This document shows positions 33,507 to 42,800 of a stretch of 64,000 bases of DNA, in pieces; position 1 is the first letter of the stretch; each line of letters opens with the position of its first letter. Where the stretch lies: contig JAEUQR010000129.1 of NCBI GenBank assembly GCA_016789705.1, forward strand, positions 1 to 64,000. Direction: 5' to 3'. Source of the stretch: Acidobacteriota bacterium. GTDB lineage: Bacteria > Acidobacteriota > Vicinamibacteria > Vicinamibacterales > UBA2999. The position numbers and the translations under genes were made by a program. The notes beneath the pieces are model-generated. The model saw only the letters and a list, made by a program, of their open reading frames with translations, searched no databases and was not told where the DNA came from.

Positions 33507-35750
33507 TCAGCACGGCAGCTCGATCGTGAACCGGCTGCCCGTCGGACTATTGTCCGATACTTCGACGTTGCCGCCATGCTCGGCCACGATGCGGCGGACG
33601 ATGGCGAGACCCAGGCCCGATCCGCGGCCCTTGGTCGAGTAGTACGGCAGGAACAGCTTGTCGCGGTCGCCTTCGGGGATACCGGGGCCGTCGTCGGCCA
33701 CGACCACGCGCGCCACCCGGTGCACGGGGTCGTGCGCCGTCTCGACGACGATGCGCCCCTGCCGGTGCATCGCCTCCACGGCGTTGTCGACGAGGTTGAT
33801 GATGACGCGCTTGATCTGCTCGTCGTCGAGGCGCACCGGCGGCAGATCGGACGCCAGCGCGACATCGAGCGTGAGCGACGGAAAGAGCCCCCGGTAGAGA
33901 GTCAGCGCCTCGGTGACCGCCTGATTCAGCGACGAGGGCACGGCCTTCGGCGCCGGCATGCGCGCGAACTGCGAGAATTCGTCCACCAGCCCCTTGAGCG
34001 ACTCGACCTCGGCGATGATCGTGCTCGTGCATTCCCTGACGAGCGCCTCGTGCGGTGCCCCGGCCTCGCCGAGCTTGCGCTGCAGCCGCTCGGCCGAGAG
34101 CTGAATCGGCGTCAGCGGGTTCTTGATCTCGTGCGCCAGCCGGCGCGCCACCTCACGCCACGCCGCCACCTTCTGCGCCCGGATGAGCGGCGTCACGTCG
34201 TCGAGCACGAGGACCGTGCCTTCGAAACCGCCCGCGCCGTGCAGGCGGGTCGCGGCGACGGCGAGCGTCACCTCGCGGCCCTCGCACGTGATGCTCACTT
34301 CCTGGGCGACCGATTCCGAACGCGCCCGGGCCGCGTCGTCGAGTACGGCCGTCACGGCGGTCAGGTCGGGGCCGAGCACCTGCGCCACCGGCCGCCCTTC
34401 GACGCCGGCCGGCAGCCCCAGCAGGCGGGCCGCCGCCGAGTTCACCCGGCCGACCCTCCCCGCCGCGTCGATCGAAATCACGCCCGTGGCGATCCGCTCG
34501 AGGATCGTCTCGACCGACCGGTGGCGGCGTTCGACGGCCTGGTGCCGCTGCTCGAGGTCGAGGGAGGCCCGCTCGAGCCGCCGCTGCCGCGTCGCGAGGT
34601 CGGCGGCCATGGCATTGAACGACTCGACCATGTGGCCGAACTCGTCATCGGCCTGGTGCTCGATGCGATGTTCGAGCCGGCCGGCGCCGATCTCGCGCGC
34701 CGCCGCCGAGAGCATCTGGACGGGCCGCGTGATGCGCTTGGCGAGATAGAGCCCCATCCACGTCGAGCCGACCAGGATGAGCAGCGTCACCATCACGAAG
34801 AACGACAGATACACACCCGCCAGGGGCTGCTTGAGCACGCGGAGCTGCGTGTAGTCTTCGTAGGCCTTGGTCATACGGCGGGCGCGATCGGCCATCTCAC
34901 CGGTGAGCACGTCACTCGCCAGCACGACCCCGGCCAGCCGCCCGTCGGGCGCGCGGATGGCCTGCGCCACGCGCAGCAGTTCGCCACCCGCGTCGGGCAC
35001 GGGCTCGAAGAGCAGCTTGCCGCTCTCGATGGCGCGGGCGGCGAGCCGATCGGCTCCGGAACGCGCCGAGCCGGCCGGCAGGCTCGGGTTCGCCACGTCG
35101 AGCACGGGCGTCGCGGCGGCGCCGTCGGCCACGCGGTAGACCTGGACGAGCGCCACGCGGCGGCCCGTCACGTCAGGCGACACGACCGCCCGCACCGCCT
35201 CGACGTCGGCGAGGTCGACGCGCGACAACGCCTGCGCCATCCGCACCGCCTCGTCGCTCACGACGCGCTGCCGCTCGAGGTAATAGTCGGACGCGATGCG
35301 GCTCGCCGAGGCGAGCACCTCATCCATCGGCGCGTTGAACCAGCGGTCCACGGCCGTCAGCACGACCTGCGAGCCAACGGCCAGCACGAGCACCGCCGGC
35401 ACGAGCGTGAGGCCCAGCAGGAGCGCGACCAGCTTGGCGCGGAAGCGTGCGAAAGGCAGCGCGCGCCGGCGTTCGACCACGATCTTGACGACGTTGCGCG
35501 CCAGGAAGAATCCCAGCGCGAGCAGCATCATGACGTTGGTGGCGCTGAGCGCGTAGAGCACGAAGCCCGTCAGGAAGTCGGGCGAGAGCCGGGCCGACCG
35601 GTTGGCCAGCCAGACGAGGCTGGCGAGCGCGGCCAGGAGCAGCAGGATGCCGAGCAGGATGAGACGCGGGTTGTCACGGAACGGACGCCGGACGGTGCTC
35701 TCGGCGGAAGCCGCGGAGCCGGCCGCGCGCGGGAGCGTTGGCGTCGCCAT
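33507..35750 (-). CDS. ntrY: NtrY-like transmembrane sensor histidine kinase
   Basis: A 747-residue kinase. Membrane helices lie near residues 25-50, 60-85 and 95-125, with another at about 305-325; between the third and fourth is a periplasmic sensor region of roughly 170 residues. Then follow HAMP (KRITRPVQMLSAAAREIGAG), a PAS domain, the phospho-acceptor His540 in RRLAHEIKNPLTPIQL and an HATPase domain with NLVDNAVEAM and DDGPGIPEGD. The RLxHEIKNPLTPIQLSAERL block and the helix arrangement match NtrY, which senses nitrogen or redox cues. ntrX follows. Upstream is nrdR with a 21-nt gap. Confidence 0.9.
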   Translation of the reverse strand: MATPTLPRAAGSAASAESTVRRPFRDNPRLILLGILLLLAALASLVWLANRSARLSPDFLTGFVLYALSATNVMMLLALGFFLARNVVKIVVERRRALPFARFRAKLVALLLGLTLVPAVLVLAVGSQVVLTAVDRWFNAPMDEVLASASRIASDYYLERQRVVSDEAVRMAQALSRVDLADVEAVRAVVSPDVTGRRVALVQVYRVADGAAATPVLDVANPSLPAGSARSGADRLAARAIESGKLLFEPVPDAGGELLRVAQAIRAPDGRLAGVVLASDVLTGEMADRARRMTKAYEDYTQLRVLKQPLAGVYLSFFVMVTLLILVGSTWMGLYLAKRITRPVQMLSAAAREIGAGRLEHRIEHQADDEFGHMVESFNAMAADLATRQRRLERASLDLEQRHQAVERRHRSVETILERIATGVISIDAAGRVGRVNSAAARLLGLPAGVEGRPVAQVLGPDLTAVTAVLDDAARARSESVAQEVSITCEGREVTLAVAATRLHGAGGFEGTVLVLDDVTPLIRAQKVAAWREVARRLAHEIKNPLTPIQLSAERLQRKLGEAGAPHEALVRECTSTIIAEVESLKGLVDEFSQFARMPAPKAVPSSLNQAVTEALTLYRGLFPSLTLDVALASDLPPVRLDDEQIKRVIINLVDNAVEAMHRQGRIVVETAHDPVHRVARVVVADDGPGIPEGDRDKLFLPYYSTKGRGSGLGLAIVRRIVAEHGGNVEVSDNSPTGSRFTIELPC

Positions 35751-35771
35751 GCGGGATGAGGCGACGGCCGC

Positions 35772-36236
35772 CTACTCCTTGGCGCCGAGCAGGTCCTTCA
35801 GCTCGGTCATGAACTCCCCGATATCGCGGAAATGCCGGTAGACCGAGGCGAAGCGGACATAGGCGACCTTGTCGAGCGCCTTGAGCTCCTGCATCACGAA
35901 GGCGCCGATCTCGGCGGTGGCGATCTCCTTCTCCGCCCGGTCCTGCAGCATCGCCTCGACGCGGTCGGCGACACCTTCGATCGCCGCCACCGACACCGGC
36001 CGCTTCTCGCAGGCCTTGAGCAGGCCGGCCACCAGCTTCTGGCGCTCGAAACGTTCGCGCGTGCCGTCCTTCTTCACGACCATGTAGGGGATCTCGTCGA
36101 TCCGCTCGTAGCTCGTGAAGCGTTTGCCGCACTCACCGTTCAGGCACTGCCGCCGCCGGCGGATGACATCGCCCTCCTTGCTTTCGCGTGAATCGACGAC
36201 CTTGTCGCCAAGCTGGCCACAGTACGGACACTTCAC
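35772..36236 (-). CDS. nrdR: Transcriptional repressor NrdR
   Basis: Zinc-ribbon/ATP-cone repressor of ribonucleotide reductase genes. The 154-residue protein starts MKCPYCG with zinc Cys3 and Cys6; the ATP-cone follows from about residue 49 ([20 protein letters not shown]) and the C-terminal helix has [17 protein letters not shown]. The second zinc knuckle is CLNGEC (Cys31, Cys36) instead of the usual CxxC, a two-residue insertion. GTG 36236 overlaps the flippase-like gene's stop (GTGA). No nrd genes are in the window to show its operator. Confidence 0.93.
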   Translation of the reverse strand: MKCPYCGQLGDKVVDSRESKEGDVIRRRRQCLNGECGKRFTSYERIDEIPYMVVKKDGTRERFERQKLVAGLLKACEKRPVSVAAIEGVADRVEAMLQDRAEKEIATAEIGAFVMQELKALDKVAYVRFASVYRHFRDIGEFMTELKDLLGAKE

Positions 36237-37264
36237 GGGCGTGCCTCCTCGCGCGTCGCGCGCTGCGCTTCGGCACCCAGGTGCGTGAGCGACAGACCTT
36301 CGCGGGCCATCAGCCAGGCCCCGGCTACCAGCGTAGGCACGAACCCGACGGCATGCAAGACGATCGCAGCACCCACGGCATGGTCGTTGTCGGCGCCGAA
36401 GAAGGCGGTGGCCGCCACGCGGTAGGCCTCGTGGAAGCCGCCGACGGCGCCAGGGGTGGGCACGGCCACGCCGACGACGAGGATCGCCATGATGAGCAGC
36501 GCACCGGTGGGCGGGAGCGTCACGCCGACGGCCATCGACACCAACCAGATCTGGGCCGCGATGATGAACCAGAGCGGAAACGACCACGCCAGGGCCAGGG
36601 CCAGCCTGGCCGGATCGCGCACCACGGCGAGGCCGGCCGCGAACTGACCGGCCAGGCCGGTGATGACGCGGCGGAGCCGCGCCGGCAGCCAGCCCGTGAG
36701 GGCTGCGACGATGCGCAGCAGCAGGTCCGGGCGGGCGGCGGCGCCCATGAGAGCGGCCATGCCGGCCACGGCGGCATAACCGGCGCGCGTGCCCCACGTC
36801 CTCACCGTCTGGAACATCGCCGGGTCCATGGCCGAGAGCCCGGGATCGAAGAAGGTGAAGAACGAGGCCAGCAGCACCAGCACGGTCACGAAATCGAGCA
36901 GGCGCTCGATGATGATGGTGGTGATGACCGCCGCGGTGTCGAGGCCTTCACGCCGCGCGAGCAGCCACGGCCGCAGGATTTCGCCGGCGCGTGCCGGCAG
37001 GATGAAGGACGCGGCGAAGCCGATGACGGTGGCGCGCAACGCCGGCCCGAAATGTGTGCGCCCGAGCGGCGCGAGCATCACCTGCCAGCGCAGCGCGCGC
37101 AGCGCATAGCTCGCGAACAGGCAGCCGACGCCAGCCGCGACGAGCCCCGGATGCGCCGTGCGCATGACGTGCCACACCTCCGCGAGATTCGCGTTGCGGA
37201 GAAAGACGCCGACCAGGACGAGCATCAGCGCGACGAGGACGGTATTGCGGAGCCACGGTCGCAT
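36233..37264 (-). CDS. Flippase-like membrane protein (YbhN/AglD family)
   Basis: A 343-residue integral membrane protein of the lysylphosphatidylglycerol-synthase TM / YbhN family. Around eight hydrophobic helices run the whole length. The family blocks [13 protein letters not shown] (about 58-70), [20 protein letters not shown] (about 82-101) and [14 protein letters not shown] near residue 275 are present. Members are linked to lipid or polyprenyl-glycan transport; the substrate here is unknown. ATG 37264 is used; an upstream extension is open but lacks membrane-protein features. It begins the flippase-nrdR-ntrY-ntrX run. Confidence 0.8.
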   Translation of the reverse strand: MRPWLRNTVLVALMLVLVGVFLRNANLAEVWHVMRTAHPGLVAAGVGCLFASYALRALRWQVMLAPLGRTHFGPALRATVIGFAASFILPARAGEILRPWLLARREGLDTAAVITTIIIERLLDFVTVLVLLASFFTFFDPGLSAMDPAMFQTVRTWGTRAGYAAVAGMAALMGAAARPDLLLRIVAALTGWLPARLRRVITGLAGQFAAGLAVVRDPARLALALAWSFPLWFIIAAQIWLVSMAVGVTLPPTGALLIMAILVVGVAVPTPGAVGGFHEAYRVAATAFFGADNDHAVGAAIVLHAVGFVPTLVAGAWLMAREGLSLTHLGAEAQRATREEARP

Positions 37265-37357
37265 GCGGTTGGGGCCGAGCGGCCGCGGCGGCGCCAGCGC
37301 GATCGGGCCCGTCCATACTACATGACGCTGCCCGGGGTCTTGCACCCGTCACCTCGA

Positions 37358-38305
37358 ATGACTACGATGCACGTTCTCCTTCACGAGCCCACCGTGTCAC
37401 TGGCCCCACCACTGCTCTCCACGTCGTTGCCTGGTCTGTCTCTCGTCCGTCAAGGCAAGGTGCGCGACCTGTACGAAGTCGGCGATCGTCTGCTGATGGT
37501 GGCGACCGATCGCATCTCCGCTTTCGACTACGTGCTCGGCTCCGGCATTCCTGACAAGGGTCGCGTCCTGACGCAGCTCTCGAACTTCTGGTTCGACCGC
37601 ACGCGGAGCATCGCGCCGAACCATCTGATCTCGGCCGACGTCGATGCGTTCCCGGCGGTGCTGGCGCCACACCGCGAGCAACTGCGCGGCCGCTCGATGC
37701 TCGTGCGCAAGACCACGCCGCTGCCGGTCGAGTGCGTGGCGCGCGGCTACCTCTCCGGCTCCGGCTGGAAGGACTACGTCGCCACCGGCGAGGTGTGCGG
37801 CGTGCGCCTGCCCGCCGGCCTGCGCGAGTCGGACCGCCTGCCCGAGGTGCTCTTCACGCCGGCGACCAAAGCCAGTTCCGGGCACGACGAGAACATCTCC
37901 GAGGCCGCCGCCGCCGCAGTCGTCGGCGCGGAACTCCTGGCGCGCCTCAAGGCGCTGACGCTGGCCATCTACGCGGCGGGCGTCGCCCACGCGGAGTCGT
38001 GCGGCATCATCCTCGCGGACACCAAGTTCGAGTTCGGGCTGACCGACGACGGCGAGCTCCTCCTCATCGACGAGGTGATGACGCCGGATTCGTCGCGCTA
38101 CTGGCCGAAGGACCACTACGCGCCGGGCGGCGCGCAGCCGAGCTTCGACAAGCAGTTCGTGCGCGACTACCTCGAGTCGATCAAGTGGAACAAGCAGCCG
38201 CCGGTGCCGACGCTGCCCGACGACGTCGTGCGCCGCACCCGCGAGAAGTACCTCGACGCCTACACCCGGCTGACCGGCCGCGCGCTGGAGACTCCGAATG
38301 CGTGA
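37358..38305 (+). CDS. purC: Phosphoribosylaminoimidazole-succinocarboxamide synthase
   Basis: SAICAR synthase, joining aspartate to CAIR with ATP in purine synthesis. The 315-residue protein is the longer yeast-Ade1-like form. Segments include RQGKVRDLYEVGDRLLMVAT (24-43), DRISAFDYVLGSGIPDKG, FNRT-type FWFDRTRSIAPNHL, VECVARGYLSGSGWKDY (about 124-140) and LADTKFEFGL with LIDEVMTPDSSRYW. Starts at 37358 or 37367 are both possible; 37358 is given. Its stop overlaps by 8 nt the mini-Fis gene. The region upstream is shared with the divergent flippase-like gene. Confidence 0.95.
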   Translation: MTTMHVLLHEPTVSLAPPLLSTSLPGLSLVRQGKVRDLYEVGDRLLMVATDRISAFDYVLGSGIPDKGRVLTQLSNFWFDRTRSIAPNHLISADVDAFPAVLAPHREQLRGRSMLVRKTTPLPVECVARGYLSGSGWKDYVATGEVCGVRLPAGLRESDRLPEVLFTPATKASSGHDENISEAAAAAVVGAELLARLKALTLAIYAAGVAHAESCGIILADTKFEFGLTDDGELLLIDEVMTPDSSRYWPKDHYAPGGAQPSFDKQFVRDYLESIKWNKQPPVPTLPDDVVRRTREKYLDAYTRLTGRALETPNA

Positions 38306-38519
38306 GGAACTCGACCGCATCGTCAACGAGATGGTCGACAAGGGTGTGCACTTCGACGACGCGCAGCGCGAGTTCGAACGCCGCTTCATCGCCCGGGTCG
38401 TCGCCCACTGCGACGGCAACGTCGGCAAGGCCGCCGAGGCCCTGGGCATGCACCGCAATACCCTCACCCGCAAGGTCAGCGCGCTCAAGATCCGCGTCCG
38501 TCGCAGTTCTGCGGCCTGA
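38298..38519 (+). CDS. Stand-alone Fis-type DNA-binding protein
   Basis: A 73-residue protein consisting of a short N-terminal helix (EELDRIVNEMVDKGVHFDDA) and a Fis/NtrC-type C-terminal HTH, GNVGKAAEALGMHRNTLTRK (about residues 40-59), with a basic end. It resembles the DNA-binding domain of NtrC regulators or E. coli Fis (98 residues) without the beta-hairpin arm. It overlaps the purC stop by 8 nt, so it is co-translated with purine synthesis. It could be a nucleoid protein or a local regulator; no target is visible. Confidence 0.8.
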   Translation: MREELDRIVNEMVDKGVHFDDAQREFERRFIARVVAHCDGNVGKAAEALGMHRNTLTRKVSALKIRVRRSSAA

Positions 38520-38530
38520 CGCCCCCGCCC

Positions 38531-38560
38531 TTGACAGCCCGCGCGGCTTGTCGCTACGAT
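38531..38560 (+). promoter_or_regulatory. Sigma70 promoter of groES-groEL
   Basis: Perfect -35 TTGACA (38531-38536), 18-nt spacer, -10 TACGAT (38555-38560). Predicted start is near 38567, inside the CIRCE element, which leaves a leader of about 148 nt before groES. Confidence 0.85.
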
Positions 38561-38586
38561 TAGCAGTCTAGTGACGTGAGTGCTAG
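38560..38586 (+). promoter_or_regulatory. CIRCE element (HrcA operator)
   Basis: Inverted repeat TTAGCAGTC (38560-38568), 9-nt spacer, GAGTGCTAG (38578-38586). It matches the consensus TTAGCACTC-N9-GAGTGCTAA except for one base in each arm. It overlaps the -10 and the predicted start, so HrcA binding would block initiation. HrcA itself is not encoded in the window. Confidence 0.9.
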
Positions 38587-38714
38587 CTCCCATTGGGGGC
38601 GAGTGCCAAACGCACGGGTGGGCCCACCCGGCCGGCGAGTCGCCGTTCCGGTGGGCTGGCATCCTGACTTCGCGGCCCTGCCGGGCCGCAGATTGAATGA
38701 CCGGAGTCCCAGAT
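38587..38714 (+). other. Structured leader upstream of groES
   Basis: No ORF of note. The leader contains a perfect 16-bp palindrome CGGGTGGGCCCACCCG (38615-38630) and a 7-bp GC hairpin with 4-nt loop, GCGGCCC/GGGCCGC (38672-38689). The second ends 25 nt before ATG 38715 and just upstream of a GGAG ribosome site (38703-38706). A cis-regulatory role is possible but not shown. Confidence 0.45.
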
Positions 38715-39011
38715 ATGGCAACGAAGCTGCGTCCGCTGCACGACCGTATCCTCGTCGAGCGCATCGAGGAAGGTGAACAGAAGGTCGGGGGCATCATCAT
38801 CCCCGACAGCGCCAAGGAAAAGCCCCAGCAGGGCAAGGTCGTCGCCGTCGGCGCCGGCAAGCCTGACAAGGACGGCAAGAAGGTCGCCCTGGACGTCCAG
38901 GCCGGCGACACCATCCTCTTCGGGAAGTACTCGGGCCAGGAAATCAAGATCGACGGCAGCGAGTACCTCATCATGCGTGAGGACGAAGTCCTCGCCGTGC
39001 TCGAGAAGTAA
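38715..39011 (+). CDS. groS: Co-chaperonin GroES
   Basis: Ten-kilodalton lid of the GroEL folding chamber. The 98 residues are full length and carry the N-terminal [20 protein letters not shown], the mobile loop [22 protein letters not shown] and the C-terminal [17 protein letters not shown] 38715 follows a GGAG motif by 8 nt. It is 27 nt upstream of groEL and shares the CIRCE-controlled promoter. Confidence 0.98.
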   Translation: MATKLRPLHDRILVERIEEGEQKVGGIIIPDSAKEKPQQGKVVAVGAGKPDKDGKKVALDVQAGDTILFGKYSGQEIKIDGSEYLIMREDEVLAVLEK

Positions 39012-40664
<1,653 letters not shown>

Positions 40665-40747
40665 CAGGGACTGGAGGCTCGGGGCTGAGGACTGGGGCTC
40701 GCCAAGAGCATCCGCCTCGGCTCCGCTGCTCACCGGCTCTTTTTCGC

Positions 40748-40784
40748 AAGGCCCGGCGGGTCACCCGCCGGGCCTTTTTTCTTT
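40748..40784 (+). terminator. Rho-independent terminator after groEL
   Basis: Stem GGCCCGGCGGG (40750-40760), loop TCA, stem CCCGCCGGGCC (40764-40774), followed by six T (40775-40780) and more T after a C. The 11-bp GC-rich stem and T tract predict strong termination on the plus strand; the minus strand has only a weak T-poor tail. Confidence 0.92.
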
Positions 40785-40825
40785 GCCCGCGCCAGCCCCC
40801 AGCCCCCGGCGAGTGCACCCGGCCC

Positions 40826-41905
40826 TCAGTCCTTGTCCAGCGCCTTCAGGAACTCGGCGAGGTACGGCCCGAAGACCTGCGGCCTGGAGTGGGTGCCGTG
40901 ACCGCGCGTCTCGTCGCTCGCCGGAATCAGCACGAAGCGGCCCCGCGTCACCGTGCCGATCATCGACTGCATCATCGGCAGCTCCGGCGGGTTCACGAAA
41001 TCATCGGCGGAGTTGATGGCAAGCAGCGGCGCCGTGATGCGGGCGAGATGCGGCGAGGGGTCGAAGTCCTCCGACGCGCGGAAATGGTAGATGGTGTCGT
41101 TGGCGTCGGTCGTCCTCGTCCGCGTCGCGAGCTGATCGGCGAGCCAGGCATCGGCGGCCTTCGCGGTACCGAACTCCTTCTGCCAGAGACGCGGCGTACT
41201 GGTGGCGATGAGCAGGAAGCCGAGCGCGTTTGCCATCCCCTTCGGCGGTTCGGTGTAGTCCCCGCCCTTCCACGTCGGGTCGTTCACGATCGCATCCACC
41301 AGCAGCTTGCGCCAGACGCGGTTGCGCCCCGCGATCTCGACCGGGTTGCTCGCGAGCGGCACGAGGCCGTCGGTGAAGGCCGGGAACATGTAGCCCCACA
41401 TCCAGGCATGCATCGCGCCCATCGACGTGCCCATGACGAGCCGGAGATGCGTCAGGCCCAGCGCCTCGGTCACGAGGCGATGCTGGAGCCGCACCATGTC
41501 GGTGTAGCGGTAGTTCGGAAAGCGCATCCGCAGGCCATCGCTCGGCTTGCTCGACTGTCCGTGCCCGATGTTGTCGGGCAGAACGAGGAAGTAACGCTCG
41601 GCATCGAGCACCTGCCCCCTGCCGAAGAGCAGGCCGGCATACCCGGGCGAGACGAAGCCAGCCCCACTGCCGCCGGTGCCGTGCAGGATGAGCACGGCGT
41701 TGCGCACGACGCCGTCGGCGTCCTTTCGCGGCTGGCCGACGGTGCGGTAGTGGAGGCGGACTTCCGCGGCCACCTCCCCGCTCTCGAACCGCACATCGCG
41801 GGCGATGAAATCGTGCTCGACGGGCGCCGGAAACGGCGCCTGCGCCGCGGCCGGGCGCGCCGTCATCAGGAGGACCGCCAGCAGCAGCACGTATCGCATG
41901 GGCAT
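40826..41905 (-). CDS. Secreted alpha/beta hydrolase, homoserine acetyltransferase-like
   Basis: A 359-residue protein with a signal peptide (about residues 4-21, ending AAAQA). The alpha/beta-hydrolase core shows the oxyanion segment LILHGTGGSG (72-81), the nucleophile elbow MGTSMGAMHAW (Ser161), an acidic residue in LLAINSADDFVNP and the C-terminal His in GHGTHSRP. The overall MetX-like pattern (LPDNIGHGQSSKPS, RFPNYRYTDM) is typical of the family, but a secreted form is unlikely to make O-acetylhomoserine, so an esterase or amidase role is more plausible. It is the last gene of tonB-cyclase-hydrolase; ATG 41905 or 41899. Confidence 0.8.
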   Translation of the reverse strand: MPMRYVLLLAVLLMTARPAAAQAPFPAPVEHDFIARDVRFESGEVAAEVRLHYRTVGQPRKDADGVVRNAVLILHGTGGSGAGFVSPGYAGLLFGRGQVLDAERYFLVLPDNIGHGQSSKPSDGLRMRFPNYRYTDMVRLQHRLVTEALGLTHLRLVMGTSMGAMHAWMWGYMFPAFTDGLVPLASNPVEIAGRNRVWRKLLVDAIVNDPTWKGGDYTEPPKGMANALGFLLIATSTPRLWQKEFGTAKAADAWLADQLATRTRTTDANDTIYHFRASEDFDPSPHLARITAPLLAINSADDFVNPPELPMMQSMIGTVTRGRFVLIPASDETRGHGTHSRPQVFGPYLAEFLKALDKD

Positions 41906-41955
41906 CGTCTCGCGTGAACGTCCGGCCGGGTCACACGCCGCCTGCGCCGGGCGCC

Positions 41956-42786
41956 TCAGCGCACGAAACGCACGCGGAACAACTTCGGCCAGAGCTTGCC
42001 GGTAATGAGGAAGGTGTCGTTCGACGGATCGTGGGCGATGCCGTTCAGCACATCGGTGCCGTAGCGTTCGGCCGCCGGCAGCAGATTCGAGGCGTCGATG
42101 GTCGCGGTCACGGCGCCGGTCTTCGGGTCGATGCGCACGATGCGTTCGGTCATCCAGACGTTGGCGTAGACGTGCGGGCCCACACACTCGAGTTCGTTCA
42201 GCGAATCGACCGGCTGGCCGCCCTCACGCACGACCACCTCGCGCATCGCGCGAAACGTCTCGGGGCCGCGGAACGTCAGGCGGGCGCTGCCGTCGCTCAT
42301 CACGAGCTCCTGGCCATTGTGGCAGAGGCCCCAGCCTTCGCCGCTGTAGGGAAACGTCGGGCCCTTCTTGAAAGTGTCGCGATCGTAGGTGTAGACCGTC
42401 TCGTGTTTCCAGGTGATCTGGAAGAGGCGGGTGCCGACGAGCGCGAGGCCCTCGGCGAACACGGGCGCCGGCACGTCGAGCCGGCGCAGCACGCGGCCCG
42501 TCGTCAGGTCCACCTCGCGCAGACTCGAACGGCCTTCGAGACCCGTGCTCTCGAAGAGCCGGCCCCCGGCCAGGACGAGCCCCTGGGTGAACGCGTTCGG
42601 ATCGTGCGGATAGGTCTGCACGATCTGGACACGGAGGCGCTCGGTCGCCACCCGCTGCTCGCCGGCACCGGCTGCCGCCACGGCCGGAGGCGCCGGCGCG
42701 GCGCGTCCCGTGGCCGCACTGGCCGCCGCACCAAGGATGCCCGCACCGAGAAGGACGTAGGCCAGCCACTGCAGTGATTGCGTCAC
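41956..42786 (-). CDS. Glutaminyl-peptide cyclotransferase (papaya type)
   Basis: Cyclises N-terminal Gln of exported peptides to pyroglutamate. The 276-residue protein has an N-terminal hydrophobic segment (about 7-24), likely a signal or anchor, and the five-bladed propeller signature of the plant/bacterial glutamine cyclotransferase family: AFTQGLVL (65-72), FESTGLEGRSSLREVDL (78-94), GEGWGLCHNGQELVMSDGS (149-167), LNELECVGPHVYANVW (196-211) and DVLNGIAHD with GKLWPKLF near the end. It is not homologous to mammalian QPCT. GTG 42786 lies 14 nt after the tonB stop. Confidence 0.9.
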   Translation of the reverse strand: MTQSLQWLAYVLLGAGILGAAASAATGRAAPAPPAVAAAGAGEQRVATERLRVQIVQTYPHDPNAFTQGLVLAGGRLFESTGLEGRSSLREVDLTTGRVLRRLDVPAPVFAEGLALVGTRLFQITWKHETVYTYDRDTFKKGPTFPYSGEGWGLCHNGQELVMSDGSARLTFRGPETFRAMREVVVREGGQPVDSLNELECVGPHVYANVWMTERIVRIDPKTGAVTATIDASNLLPAAERYGTDVLNGIAHDPSNDTFLITGKLWPKLFRVRFVR

Positions 42787-42800
42787 GTAATCTCTCCGCG

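Noticed and set aside
33576-35759. Plus-strand open frame of 727 codons
   Set aside because: Antisense to the ntrY kinase gene; no domain and biased His/Arg/Glu composition.
36188-37357. N-terminal extension of purC by about 390 codons
   Set aside because: This part is antisense to the flippase-like gene and has no SAICAR synthase similarity; purC begins at the conserved N-terminus near 37358.
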